This document shows, in pieces, positions 27,498 through 36,480 of a stretch of 64,000 nt of DNA. The stretch's first letter is position 1. Each line of letters starts with the position of its first letter. Location of the stretch: the NCBI GenBank assembly GCA_963797085.1, contig CAWCOA010000019.1, positions 124,001 through 188,000 on the forward strand, in the 5' to 3' direction. Origin of the DNA: JASJBU01 sp963797085 (GTDB lineage: Bacteria > Pseudomonadota > Gammaproteobacteria > Chromatiales > Chromatiaceae). A model generated the notes under the pieces. The model searched no databases. It was not told where the DNA came from and saw nothing but the letters and a program-made list of their open reading frames with translations. The position numbers and the translations under genes are program-made.

Positions 27498-27761
27498 TAC
27501 TCCGCCAAGGTTATATATGGGTTCAGCGTTACTGTGGTGTTTCGCCACAAGGCACAGCGCGCAGGCAATGGCCCGAGTCCTTGTCAAGCGCTGTAACGCA
27601 GTAGCGGAACACCACAGTAGCGCCCGAAGGGTTGGTCTGTCAGCGCCCATGACGGCGTTACCCCTCTTGCAAAGGACTCAGGCCATTCGCGGCGAGGCGT
27701 GTCTTGCCATGAACGCTGACAGACCAACTGAATCCATCAATATAACCTTGGCGGAGTACTA
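27495..27761. mobile_element. 267-bp MITE with perfect terminal inverted repeats
   Basis: The two ends (27495-27516 and 27740-27761) are perfect inverted repeats of 22 bases that begin TAGTACTCCGCC. Removing the outer TA leaves GTACTCCGCC tips flanked by TA on both sides, as expected for a TA-targeting IS630/Tc1-mariner-type element. Several nested inverted repeats fill the inside (for example CTGTGGTGTTT/AACACCACAG and TTGGTCTGTCAGCG/CGCTGACAGACCAA). There is no transposase. It separates pdsR from pdsS. Confidence 0.85.
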
Positions 27762-27777
27762 AGGTTGACGAGCACTG

Positions 27778-29850
27778 ATGAAATTATCTGAAAAGCGTCC
27801 TTTCTATCAAGGGCTGCGTTTTAAGCTGCTGTTGGTCTCTTTGACACTGATCGCTATCCCCTGGGCTGGTTACCGAACTATCACCGAAACAGAATCATTT
27901 CTTGACATTGCCCAGGAACAGGTACTGCTTGGACGCGCTGAAATGGTCGCCAGCTTGCTGCCGAACGACGTCAAAAAATATCTAGCGAGCACCAACCAAC
28001 CTGTACAGCAGGCTTTTTCCAATGCATTTTATGCCCACCCTTTTGAGCAGCCGATCCAACTCGACGGTTACCCGGAGGAGTGGCGTTACCTATTCAACCA
28101 GCGCCGGAGTTTCATTGCCAGTGAAACAAATTCACAGGCCATTGCCTTTGATCTGTTGATTGGATTCAGGGCACAGACACTCTATCTGCTGATACAGGTT
28201 ACTGACTCCAATCCGATCTACGCCTCCACTGATAGCAATCCCGGTTCCGGAGACCACCTGCTGATTGCGCTACCCGGCAGTGACGGAAAAACTAAACAAT
28301 ACATCCTGGGCACCAGTGCACCGGGATGGGTGGCTGCTTATGCCTTGGACAGCATGACGAAAGAACCATCTATCATGGGAGAATGGCAGGAATCGGCAGC
28401 TGGTTACAACATTGAGTTGCAGATGCCGCTCAAACTTACGAAAGGATCACTGTCACTGGCCATGGTAGATAAAAACCGCCGTGATCCGAACAAGATCTTC
28501 GGCCGCGCAGCGACTTCAGGTCTCCAACGCAATGCAAACTTATCTCTCATTTTGATACCGGAAGAAGAGATCCAGCGCTTCCTCAAGCAACTCGACAAGC
28601 CGAATATTCGCACCAGCATTGTCAATCAACAGGGACTAGTAGTAGGTCAGAGTGGAAAGATAGAGAGTGATCAAGGATCCAGATCGGCTGGTCTACTGAA
28701 TCGCCTTATGGACACCGTTCTGTTATCAGAAGGGAATTATTGGGACAAACGGGAAAAGCTCGGTAGATTGGATGGACCGGAGATACGCAGTGCATTGAAG
28801 GGTTCTCCCGCCACCTATCGCTATGAGGATAAATCACAGGGCAGCACGATCCTTTCTGCGGCCTCGCCCATCACCCAGGGTGTTGCGATTACTGGGGCGG
28901 TTGTCACTGAACAAACCACCGATGCAGTATTGTCAATACAGCAACGCGCCCTGGAGCGACTTCTGGCTATCAGCCTGTTGTTGTTCTTCATAACCGGTGT
29001 TTCACTGCTGGGGTTTGCCAGCCACCTGATAAGCCGCATTACCCGCATCAGCCACAAAATCGATAATGCAGTCAGTGGTGAGGGAAAGATAAAAAAAGAC
29101 TTCATTCCAGAGTCCGAGAAAGATGAGATTGGTGACATGGAGCGCAGCTTTTCCGCAGTCATGCAGCGCCTGCACGAATACAACCGTTACCTGGAGGCGA
29201 TGGCGGCACGTCTGACCCATGAATTCCGCACTCCGCTGACCATGGTGAAATCGTCACTGGAAAATCTTGCACAGGATAACGACTCCCAGTCACGCATCCG
29301 CTATCTATCCCGTGCTGCGGAAGGCACGGAACGTCTTACACTGATACTCGAGAGGATGCGTGAAGCTACACGGCTTGAACAGACCCTGCAATCGACGGAG
29401 CTGGAATCCGTCAATCTGACAGAACTGATAAGCATCATGACCGAGAGCTACAGCTCAAGCTATCCACAAACAGCGTTCGAATGCCAGTTACATGAGCCAT
29501 CCCTGTTCATCACCGCTGCACCCGAATTGATCGTCCAGGCGCTCGACAAGCTGGTGAGCAATGCGGTCGATTTTCACGCCCATGGTAGCGTTGTGATTAT
29601 TGCACTGAAAAAGCAAACAATAGGCATGTGCAGTCTGGAAGTGATCAATCAAGGATCCAAACTACCTGAGGTGATGCAACAACAGCTGTTTGATTCCATG
29701 ATGTCGGTACGGGATAAAACTGCCAGCAATCCACACCTGGGACTTGGTCTCTATCTGGTGCGGCTCATTGCAGAGTTCCATCGTGGCAGTGTCTCCGCAG
29801 AGAACACCGATGATGGGGTATGTTTTTCCATCCGCCTGCCACTCAAATAA
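27778..29850 (+). CDS. pdsS: Dedicated sortase system histidine kinase
   Basis: 690 residues. A first TM (~13-35), a large periplasmic region (~40-380) with an early PEEWRYLFNQRRSF and a carbohydrate-binding-like stretch (SNPIYASTDSNPGSG, DHLLIALPG), a second TM (~390-415), HAMP (~415-465), then the H-box ARLTHEFRTPLTMV with phospho-His481 and an ATPase with N box LVSNAVDF and G box HLGLGLYLVRLI. It follows pdsR after the MITE, with a 16-bp gap from the element. It should phosphorylate PdsR and control the sortase operon 11 kb away. Confidence 0.85.
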   Translation: MKLSEKRPFYQGLRFKLLLVSLTLIAIPWAGYRTITETESFLDIAQEQVLLGRAEMVASLLPNDVKKYLASTNQPVQQAFSNAFYAHPFEQPIQLDGYPEEWRYLFNQRRSFIASETNSQAIAFDLLIGFRAQTLYLLIQVTDSNPIYASTDSNPGSGDHLLIALPGSDGKTKQYILGTSAPGWVAAYALDSMTKEPSIMGEWQESAAGYNIELQMPLKLTKGSLSLAMVDKNRRDPNKIFGRAATSGLQRNANLSLILIPEEEIQRFLKQLDKPNIRTSIVNQQGLVVGQSGKIESDQGSRSAGLLNRLMDTVLLSEGNYWDKREKLGRLDGPEIRSALKGSPATYRYEDKSQGSTILSAASPITQGVAITGAVVTEQTTDAVLSIQQRALERLLAISLLLFFITGVSLLGFASHLISRITRISHKIDNAVSGEGKIKKDFIPESEKDEIGDMERSFSAVMQRLHEYNRYLEAMAARLTHEFRTPLTMVKSSLENLAQDNDSQSRIRYLSRAAEGTERLTLILERMREATRLEQTLQSTELESVNLTELISIMTESYSSSYPQTAFECQLHEPSLFITAAPELIVQALDKLVSNAVDFHAHGSVVIIALKKQTIGMCSLEVINQGSKLPEVMQQQLFDSMMSVRDKTASNPHLGLGLYLVRLIAEFHRGSVSAENTDDGVCFSIRLPLK

Positions 29851-29863
29851 AAAAGCCCAAAAA

Positions 29864-29887
29864 AGAACCCCGGCAAGCCGGGGTTCT
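29864..29887 (-). terminator. Strong intrinsic terminator between convergent genes
   Basis: A perfect 11-bp stem (AGAACCCCGGC/GCCGGGGTTCT) with a 2-nt loop, followed on the minus strand by T runs. It lies between pdsS and the Gly-rich gene and would stop transcripts from the minus-strand gene, and probably both directions. Confidence 0.85.
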
Positions 29888-29905
29888 ATATGTATTGTCC
29901 CGGGA

Positions 29906-30592
29906 TCAATCCCGGTCCTTGCCACCACCAAACATGTTCATCGGGCTTTTCATCATGTTCATGGGATTCGGAAAACCACCCGATTTCTTTTCATTTCTAT
30001 CAGGATAGTTGCCATCTCTATAGCCTGGTGGTGGATATCCATAGCCGGGGTTGCCGTAGTAGCCAGGTGTCGGCCCCTGTTGATAGCCGCCATAACCTGG
30101 ATGATACTGCTGGCCATAGTTATCCCGCGGGATATCGTACTCATCACGGGCTGGGGGTTGTGCGCCATAGACGCCTGCCGGGGCCTGCTGATAGCCGTAT
30201 CCCTGTGGGGGTGCGGCGTATCCCTGCTGGCCTTGCGGATAGGTATTGTAGCCACCGGGAGCAGGAGTTGCCTGTTGATAGCCACCATAGCCTGGACCAG
30301 GTTGCTGACCACTCGGTCCACCACCAAAGCCCCCCCCAGAGCCGGGATTGGCATTGGCCGGGCCACCGGGTTCGTATCCACCGCCATAACCGGGGTTGCC
30401 CGATTGCCGGCCGCCGCCGAAACCGCCTCCCGAACCTGATCCGGGATTACCTGCATAGGGAGACTGATCATAATTACCGGCCCCATAGCCCGGATTGTTT
30501 GCACCTGGTCCTGCGCCTCCGCCAAACGCCCACGCCTGCCCTACGAGCAGCATTGTAGAGCATGCAACCGCAAATCCTATTGTCTGATTCAT
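29906..30592 (-). CDS. Secreted Gly/Tyr/Pro-rich low-complexity protein
   Basis: 228 residues from the ATG at 30592 (MNQTIGFAVACS), after a GGTGAGG. The signal peptide ends near QAWA. The rest is low in complexity with repeats of NPGYGGG, GSGGGFGGG, PGYGGYQQ and GYGYPPP types, and a basic C-terminal end (MNMMKSPMNMFGGGKDRD). Such Gly/Tyr-rich secreted proteins often form adhesive or matrix material; no function is shown. It lies beside pdsS, but has no LPxTG signal, so it is not a sortase substrate. Confidence 0.7.
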   Translation of the reverse strand: MNQTIGFAVACSTMLLVGQAWAFGGGAGPGANNPGYGAGNYDQSPYAGNPGSGSGGGFGGGRQSGNPGYGGGYEPGGPANANPGSGGGFGGGPSGQQPGPGYGGYQQATPAPGGYNTYPQGQQGYAAPPQGYGYQQAPAGVYGAQPPARDEYDIPRDNYGQQYHPGYGGYQQGPTPGYYGNPGYGYPPPGYRDGNYPDRNEKKSGGFPNPMNMMKSPMNMFGGGKDRD

Positions 30593-30723
30593 AGTAGTAA
30601 TTATATCCTCACCTTGGTTGAATGACTTTTCGAGGATAGCATCCATCGCAGGTCATCTGCCACATGACGAGACGCTTCCTAATACGGAATACTTAATTTT
30701 AAAGTCAGCATAGAGCAACTGAA

Positions 30724-31857
30724 TTGCAGATAACAATCCACGATAAGATAGACGAAATTCCGGCAGCTGAATGGAACAGCTTGGTGCGGTATAACCAACC
30801 CTTCCTCAAACACGGATTTCTTGCTGCTATGGAGCATCATGAATGCGTGGGTTTACGATTCGGCTGGCTGCCCAGGCATATTGCAATCTATGAAGAAGGT
30901 CAGCTGGTAGCCGCCATGCCGCTCTATGAGAAGCACAACTCCTATGGCGAGTTTGTCTTCGATCATGCCTGGGCTGACGCCTATCAGCGCAATGGCCAGC
31001 CCTATTTCCCAAAGCTGGTCTGTTCCATCCCCTACACCCCCGCTACCGGGCAGCGACTGCTTTGTCTGGAACAGCGCAGGGATGAACTGTTGCCAATACT
31101 CCTCAAGAGCGCTCTGGAACTGACCAATCAGCTCGATGCCAGTGGCTTCCATTGCCTGTTTCCCTTCCAGGATGAACACCAATTCATGCAGCAACGAGGG
31201 CTTTTGACCCGCCACGACTGCCAATTTCACTGGCTGAATGAAGGTTACAAGGATTTTGACGATTTCCTGAACCGCCTGACCGCAAAAAAGCGTAAAAACA
31301 TCCGTCAGGAGCGGCGCCGCGTCAACGAATCCGGAGTGTCACTGCGTTGCCTGAACGGACATACCGCAAACGAAACCGATTGGCGTGACTTCACCCGTTT
31401 CTACAACCAAACGTTTGAGGAGAAATGGGGAATTGCAACCTTCAACTTTGCCTTTTTTCTTGAGGTAGCAAGACAGATACCAGACCAGATACTTCTGGTA
31501 TTGGCCGATCTGGATGACCAATGCATCGCCGGCTCTCTTATGTATCACAGTGATACCACGCTCTATGGCCGTCACTGGGGGGCAACACGTCAGGTCGACG
31601 GTCTCCATTTCGAGGCCTGCTACTACCAGGGTATTCAATATTGCATCGAGCGGGGCCTGGAGATTTTTGAGCCCGGCGCTCAGGGCGAACACAAGATCGC
31701 ACGTGGCTTCAGACCAACCCTGACCCGATCCAGCCACTGGATAACTGACGAGCGATTTCGCAGCCCGATTTCTGCGCATGTACTGCATGAACAGGCAGCG
31801 ATAAAGGATTACATGCAACAGCTTGAAGCAAAACTCCCTTACAGGAATGCCGAATAA
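30724..31857 (+). CDS. FemAB/DUF482-type GNAT acyltransferase
   Basis: 377 residues; the start appears to be a TTG at 30724. The sequence matches the peptidogalycan-type GNAT family (PF04339): an N-terminal WNSL..YNQPFLKHGFLAAME, a GEFVFDHAWADAYQ strand, and the conserved C-terminal HWGATRQVDGLHFEACYYQG followed by FEPGAQGEHKIARGF. It is likely cytoplasmic. The acyl acceptor is unknown. It is not closely linked to its neighbours. Confidence 0.8.
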   Translation: MQITIHDKIDEIPAAEWNSLVRYNQPFLKHGFLAAMEHHECVGLRFGWLPRHIAIYEEGQLVAAMPLYEKHNSYGEFVFDHAWADAYQRNGQPYFPKLVCSIPYTPATGQRLLCLEQRRDELLPILLKSALELTNQLDASGFHCLFPFQDEHQFMQQRGLLTRHDCQFHWLNEGYKDFDDFLNRLTAKKRKNIRQERRRVNESGVSLRCLNGHTANETDWRDFTRFYNQTFEEKWGIATFNFAFFLEVARQIPDQILLVLADLDDQCIAGSLMYHSDTTLYGRHWGATRQVDGLHFEACYYQGIQYCIERGLEIFEPGAQGEHKIARGFRPTLTRSSHWITDERFRSPISAHVLHEQAAIKDYMQQLEAKLPYRNAE

Positions 31858-32109
31858 GATAATTGTTAACTGCAACTTCCTCACACCACAAATAGATGCC
31901 GACACCCGCTACCTAAAAAAGCCAAATATAATCAATAAATATTCTTATATTACAGTCTGTTACAATCCATAAACAGATCAAGAGATCTGCTTAATCTGGC
32001 ATCTCGTGGCTCAAGGAATCCATCCCATGGCCGCCTATCAAATTCAGGCAATGTTGCTATACAAACATATTTACGCAACCCACCTTAAAATCAGAGAGGA
32101 CAGCATGGC

Positions 32110-32969
32110 ATGGAACAGGCTCTCGACTTTGATAAAACCCAGCAGTTACTAAAGGAAATTACAATTCCACCCGCACCTGCTGCGTTTATAAAATTACATG
32201 AGATCATGCAGCAGGACGACCCTGGTATCGATCAAGTTTCAGACGCAATAGCTATTGACCCCGGACTCTCCTCCATTGTCCTGAAAACAGTCAATTCCGC
32301 TTTTTTTGGTCTGCGTGGCAAGGTGGAGACCCTGCGTCAAGCCACTATACTTCTTGGCCTGATGAATATCGGGAATATAGTAGCAGGACTGGCTCTGCGG
32401 CGTGCAATGGAAGAGTCGGATGGCCCAACATGGATGGTATATGGTTTTCACCGGCGAACGTCGCAATGGTATCAGCCAAATTAGCCAGGCAATTAGGTGG
32501 GGCTGCGCCGGATCAGGCCTATTTATTGGGACTGTTTCACGACGTGGGTAAAGTGCTGATGCTGCGTAAACATAAAGATTATCTCGATGCTTTCGATCAG
32601 GCGAATCAGGAGGGCGTATCGATCGTAACGGTCGAAGATTCGCGCTATAACACCAATCATGCGGTACTTGGATATCTTGTCTCCCGCTCCTGGTCCGTTC
32701 CCAAAGATATCTCCCAATTGATTCTGCATCACCACAATGTCAATGAGTTGCTCGAGAATGGCCATGCAGCGAATTCAACCAATCTCAATTTGCTTGCCAT
32801 CTTTGCAATCGCTGAATTGACAGACCACCGATTTCTAGGGGGGCCCCACAAACTAGAATGGGAACTCCACGGAAATTCAGTCCTGACCTATCTGGGGATA
32901 GATGAGTGGGAACTTGAAGATCTTGTTGAAGATATGACCGAGATGTTGATGGCGCAGCATAGCGAATGA
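32110..32969 (+). pseudogene. HDOD domain protein, frameshifted
   Basis: Two overlapping frames give one HDOD protein of ~285 residues. The first frame holds TIPPAPAAFIKLHEIM, SDAIAIDPGLSSIVLKTVNS and ILLGLMNIGNIVAGLALR. The second continues WFSPANVAMVSAKLARQLGG, LLGLFHDVGKVLMLRKH and RSWSVPKDISQLILHHHN. One missing G near 32431-32433 restores TWDGIWFSPAN. Members act as adaptors in signalling, often with c-di-GMP proteins; the diguanylate cyclase at 33057 is the next gene. Sequencing error cannot be excluded. Confidence 0.7.
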
Positions 32970-32980
32970 TTTCGTCTACC

Positions 32981-33000
32981 TAGTATTGGAACCAATACTA
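32981..33000. repeat. 20-bp perfect palindrome
   Basis: TAGTATTGGA followed by its exact reverse complement, 12 bp after the HDOD gene and 56 bp before the diguanylate cyclase. It could be a protein-binding site or a terminator stem without a T tract. Confidence 0.5.
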
Positions 33001-33056
33001 CAACATTCAGGATGCGCCTATGTTGCATATGATGGCAAGGGATACAAGGGTGTCGA

Positions 33057-34232
33057 GTGAATCAAGCAGACACTAAGCGCTCCGCGGTTGGCCAACGAAA
33101 AATCCGGGCCAAGCTTGTAGAAGAGCTGTTGAATCACAGCTTACTGACGCTTTTATCAGGCTATGGCGTAGCCCTGGTAGTTTACTGGATACTCAACTCC
33201 TCACCCGATAGTCACTTCGCCAATATATGGTTCATCAGCTTCTCACTGATCTCTGTTTTTCGTTTGTTTCATCTATTTATCAGCCGAAGAAAAATCAATC
33301 AAGACAACGCAAGAGCGTTATCCATTCAGTACCTTCTCGGAGCGACTGCGGGCGGGCTATGCTGGGCCGGGTTGATTCTCGGATATGACACCTCCCAACC
33401 ACTCTTTGTTCAGCTCTTTCTACTGGTCACGCTGGTTGGCATGCCGGTTGCCAGCCTGGCCAGCAATGCCTTTTGCCTACCGGTCTTTTTAGGCTTCAGT
33501 CTGCCAATCTTATCTTCCCTGGTGATATGGGGGACATTTTTCAGTCCCTCCCTGACCTTCGAATTTACCACTATGGCAGCACTATATTCAATTCTGGTGG
33601 TAGGTGTTGCTAGGCGATACTACATCACCCTCAGAAACAGCATTGAGCGAGGGGAAGAGAATCAATTATTGATCCGGGAGATCAAGGAGGCGAACGCGAA
33701 ATTACTCCACCTCGCCTACCATGATCCTCTGACCAATCTTTCCAATCGCCGTCAGTTTGAAGAAAATGCCAATCGACTACTGGAATCGCTCGGGCTTGTA
33801 ATCAACAGCCTCGCACTGATGCTGATAGATGTCGACAACTTCAAGTCTGTCAATGACACCCTTGGCCACAAATCCGGAGATAAGCTGTTGAAGGAAATCT
33901 CAAAGAGAATAGTCGCTTCCTCCAGGCAGTCAGAATTGATCATTCAAGGTCAGCTCGAAGCCGCCAGAATCGGTGGTGATGAATTCATCATCATGTACCA
34001 GATTACACCCAATGACTCTGACATAAAAAAAATTGCTGGCCGAGTATTGGCCAGACTCACAGAGCCGATGCAGCTGGATAATAAAACCTTCAAGCCCAGT
34101 GTCAGTATCGGCATCGCATTGGCACCACAGGATGCCACCAAGATCGAGGAGCTGGTCAGTGTTGCTGATTCAGCCATATACAGGGCAAAACATGCCGGCG
34201 GCAACTGCTATCACATCTCAAACGCAGCCTGA
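33057..34232 (+). CDS. Membrane diguanylate cyclase (GGDEF)
   Basis: 391 residues from a GTG at 33057. Six hydrophobic TM helices (~25-190, for example LLSGYGVALVVYWIL, LFLLVTLVGMPVASLAS) form a membrane sensor, then a short coiled coil and a GGDEF domain with AYHDPLTNLSNRR, DVDNFKSVNDTLGH and the catalytic signature ARIGGDEFIIMY (residues ~304-315). It should make c-di-GMP. No EAL domain. It follows the HDOD gene and may be cotranscribed with it. Confidence 0.9.
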   Translation: MNQADTKRSAVGQRKIRAKLVEELLNHSLLTLLSGYGVALVVYWILNSSPDSHFANIWFISFSLISVFRLFHLFISRRKINQDNARALSIQYLLGATAGGLCWAGLILGYDTSQPLFVQLFLLVTLVGMPVASLASNAFCLPVFLGFSLPILSSLVIWGTFFSPSLTFEFTTMAALYSILVVGVARRYYITLRNSIERGEENQLLIREIKEANAKLLHLAYHDPLTNLSNRRQFEENANRLLESLGLVINSLALMLIDVDNFKSVNDTLGHKSGDKLLKEISKRIVASSRQSELIIQGQLEAARIGGDEFIIMYQITPNDSDIKKIAGRVLARLTEPMQLDNKTFKPSVSIGIALAPQDATKIEELVSVADSAIYRAKHAGGNCYHISNAA

Positions 34233-34258
34233 TCGTAGATCAGACAGGGGTTGCTTGT

Positions 34259-34594
34259 TTACTCAGTCATCACCCGAAAGACGGTTTCAGCCGTTGTTTT
34301 ATCGATGCTGACCTGCAGCTCGCAATAGGCATTCATCGACATGGGTTCATCGCCGCAGTTGCAACCCGCCAGGGTCTCAGTGAAGAAGACGCCTACATTG
34401 GCACGAACGCACTGCTGATGATCGTTCACGCTCAGCAGGGTCACTGAAATATCCTTCTCATCGGGAATCCCGCCATGGGACACACCCATCATCAACGGCA
34501 GCGAGCCCGTTCCAAGTGTTTCGATTTCCCGCTTCAGCGTAACTGGAAACAGGTCCGAATCCCAGTCACGCAGAGAATCTGTCAGCTTCGGCAT
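34259..34594 (-). CDS. Hypothetical protein downstream of iscX, 111 aa
   Basis: The start is the ATG at 34594 (MPKLTDSLRDWDSD), preceded by a GGAG, 7 bp after the iscX stop. The product is small and soluble, with SLPLMMGVSHGGIPDEKDIS and a Cys pair (CNCGDEP) near residue 80-85. I do not recognise it. Its coupling to iscX suggests a link to Fe-S or iron handling. Confidence 0.6.
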   Translation of the reverse strand: MPKLTDSLRDWDSDLFPVTLKREIETLGTGSLPLMMGVSHGGIPDEKDISVTLLSVNDHQQCVRANVGVFFTETLAGCNCGDEPMSMNAYCELQVSIDKTTAETVFRVMTE

Positions 34595-34601
34595 ATTAAT
34601 G

Positions 34602-34802
34602 TCACTCCCGCTCTTCGATCCAGGCCGCCTGAATCGCCTCCAGGATCTTTTCGCCGGAGTGCTCCGGATCATCGTCGAAGTTCTCAAGCGCCATGACCCA
34701 GGTGCGCAGATCCACAAAGTTGACTACGAGGGGATCGACTTCCGGATAAGCCTCATCCAGCTCGATCGCTATATCCAGGGTATCCACCCATTTCAGACCC
34801 AT
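34602..34802 (-). CDS. iscX: Fe-S cluster assembly protein IscX
   Basis: 66 residues, the full family length: MGLKWVDTLDIAIELDEAYP, PLVVNFVDLRTWV, and the conserved end FDDDPEHSGEKILEAIQAAW. IscX is a small acidic regulator that binds IscS and iron. In most gammaproteobacteria it closes the isc operon, but here it is ~24 kb from iscR-fdx. An AGAGGAGG lies upstream of its ATG. Confidence 0.93.
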   Translation of the reverse strand: MGLKWVDTLDIAIELDEAYPEVDPLVVNFVDLRTWVMALENFDDDPEHSGEKILEAIQAAWIEERE

Positions 34803-35097
34803 TTCAGCCTCCTCTTTGTTTATTAAATTGCGAATTTATTGATTGCGCATTATAAGTCAGTCCTTCAATAAACCGACCACTTTGGCTTAAGGGAATATCA
34901 CGGCGCAGCTGAAGCGAAACCTTTCCTTAAACGGCTTAACTATTCATCAATAGGAGAAAAATATGGGATGTATGGTGAAGTGGAGATCCGGTGTAGTTAA
35001 CACCTCTCAACCACCAATCTCACCCGCACAGAAACATCTGAGAGTTTCTTCGGCGATTTCTTTGTTCGTCATGCGGGCTAGATGCCTGGCAGTTCAC

Positions 35098-36480
35098 TCA
35101 GGCGCTGGGGGCCGACTGCGGCGTGGACTTCAGCTTTTCTCGAATCTCCTGTTTGGCCTGCTCCATGATGGAATTGCGGTCCAGGTTGTCGAGGATCTCC
35201 CGCACCACGAACTTGGGCCCCCCCTCGCCCCAGGACTTGCCCTGAGCCAGATAGCGTTCCGCCACCTGTCCCACCACATAGGTGCTGTAGTAGGCAACCG
35301 CTCCCTGAGCGCCCCCGGTAACAATTGCAGAAAGACCGCCGGTACCCAGCTTAAGCGCCGAGGAGACGAAGTGGACCGCCCACACCGTGCCCATCAGCAG
35401 CAGCATGTGTGCCCCTATGGTCTTGATCAGCTCACCTGCCTCACTGCGGGTCAAAGGCAGGCCATAGAGTTTGGAGAGATGAATCAACATGGAGACATCC
35501 ACTAAAGCGGCCGCCACCAGGTCCGCAACCGGCACCGGGTTGATGGCTACCGCCACCCCCTTGCCCACGCAATAGCTACGGATCACCCGCTGTCCCAGGG
35601 TACGGCGGGCCGCCAGTACACGCTGTCCCACCTGATCGCTGAGCCGCCCCGCAAACAGCGAGGCGTTGAGGGCGGCCAATGTCTTGCCCTCGGCCTCCAG
35701 AATCTGCCAGAGGCGTTCCTGAACCGCGGCGATATTCGGTGGCGGGCGCCGCTCGCTCCAGGTCTCGTTGCCGGCCTCGTCCACCCGGATCACCTGCTGT
35801 ATGGCCGGATTCGCGGCCGCAGACACCACATTCTGGCCATCCACCAGACCCCCAGCGTGGCGTCGAATTGAACTCAACAGCGCATCCCGCTCATCCTGGG
35901 TATAACGATCAGACTTGTTGAGGATCAGCAGGATGGGACGATGTTGCGCTACCACAGAACGCAGTGCATCGATCTCGGTCTCGGTCAGGTCCCCATCCAC
36001 CACAAACAACACCAGGTCAGCGCGGGAAACCACCTCCCGGGCCAACAATTCTCGGGCTTCACCCTCCACCTCATTGATCCCCGGGGTATCGATCAAGAAT
36101 ACATTGCCCTCCTGAAACTCCCGCCACTGGCCGCTCTGACTGGTGCGGGTCTCGCCATGCAGCGGGCTGGTACTGAAGCGCGCCTCCCCCAGCAAGGCAT
36201 TCAACAGGGCCGATTTACCGACGCTGACCCGCCCGAATGCCGCCAGATGTAGATGCCCCTTATCCAACTTCTCGAGCATCTGTTCCACCTCCCGGTAGTC
36301 CGCAGCCAGGGTTTCCCGTACATCCGCGGGCACCCGTTCATCCTGCAATAGCTCCTGCAGACTCTCCTGTGCCAGGGCCAGGTGATCGACGCTGTCGGCG
36401 CTACTGCTTGCGTCCGACTCGGCGGATCTCTTCCAGCGCCAGTTTTGCGTAAAGTTGCGAAGACGTTTTGAAATCTTCAC
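35098..36480 (-). CDS. Dynamin/Era-like GTPase, DUF697 type (first copy)
   Basis: 460 residues. GTPase domain ~75-250: G1 GRVSVGKSALLN, G3 LIDTPGIN, G4 ILNKSD. The C-terminal half (~290-420) has a DUF697-type membrane helical region (GKGVAVAINPVPVADLVAA, HMLLLMGTVWAVHFVSSAL, VAYYSTYVVGQV). Its 5' end overlaps the 3' end of the next GTPase gene by 80 bp. The pair resembles each other in layout and likely works together at the membrane. The role is unknown. Confidence 0.8.
   Translation of the reverse strand: MKISKRLRNFTQNWRWKRSAESDASSSADSVDHLALAQESLQELLQDERVPADVRETLAADYREVEQMLEKLDKGHLHLAAFGRVSVGKSALLNALLGEARFSTSPLHGETRTSQSGQWREFQEGNVFLIDTPGINEVEGEARELLAREVVSRADLVLFVVDGDLTETEIDALRSVVAQHRPILLILNKSDRYTQDERDALLSSIRRHAGGLVDGQNVVSAAANPAIQQVIRVDEAGNETWSERRPPPNIAAVQERLWQILEAEGKTLAALNASLFAGRLSDQVGQRVLAARRTLGQRVIRSYCVGKGVAVAINPVPVADLVAAALVDVSMLIHLSKLYGLPLTRSEAGELIKTIGAHMLLLMGTVWAVHFVSSALKLGTGGLSAIVTGGAQGAVAYYSTYVVGQVAERYLAQGKSWGEGGPKFVVREILDNLDRNSIMEQAKQEIREKLKSTPQSAPSA

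Noticed and set aside
27304..27762. ORFs on both strands inside the MITE
   Set aside because: They run through the inverted repeats and the end of pdsR; nothing resembles a transposase.
29744..30439. Long plus-strand ORFs opposite the Gly-rich gene
   Set aside because: They result from the GC-rich repeats on the other strand; no start signal, and a strong terminator lies within.
34963..35505. Plus-strand ORF with AGGAG before its ATG
   Set aside because: The ribosome site is good, but most of the frame is antisense to the GTPase gene and the sequence is not protein-like; at most a remnant of a lost gene.
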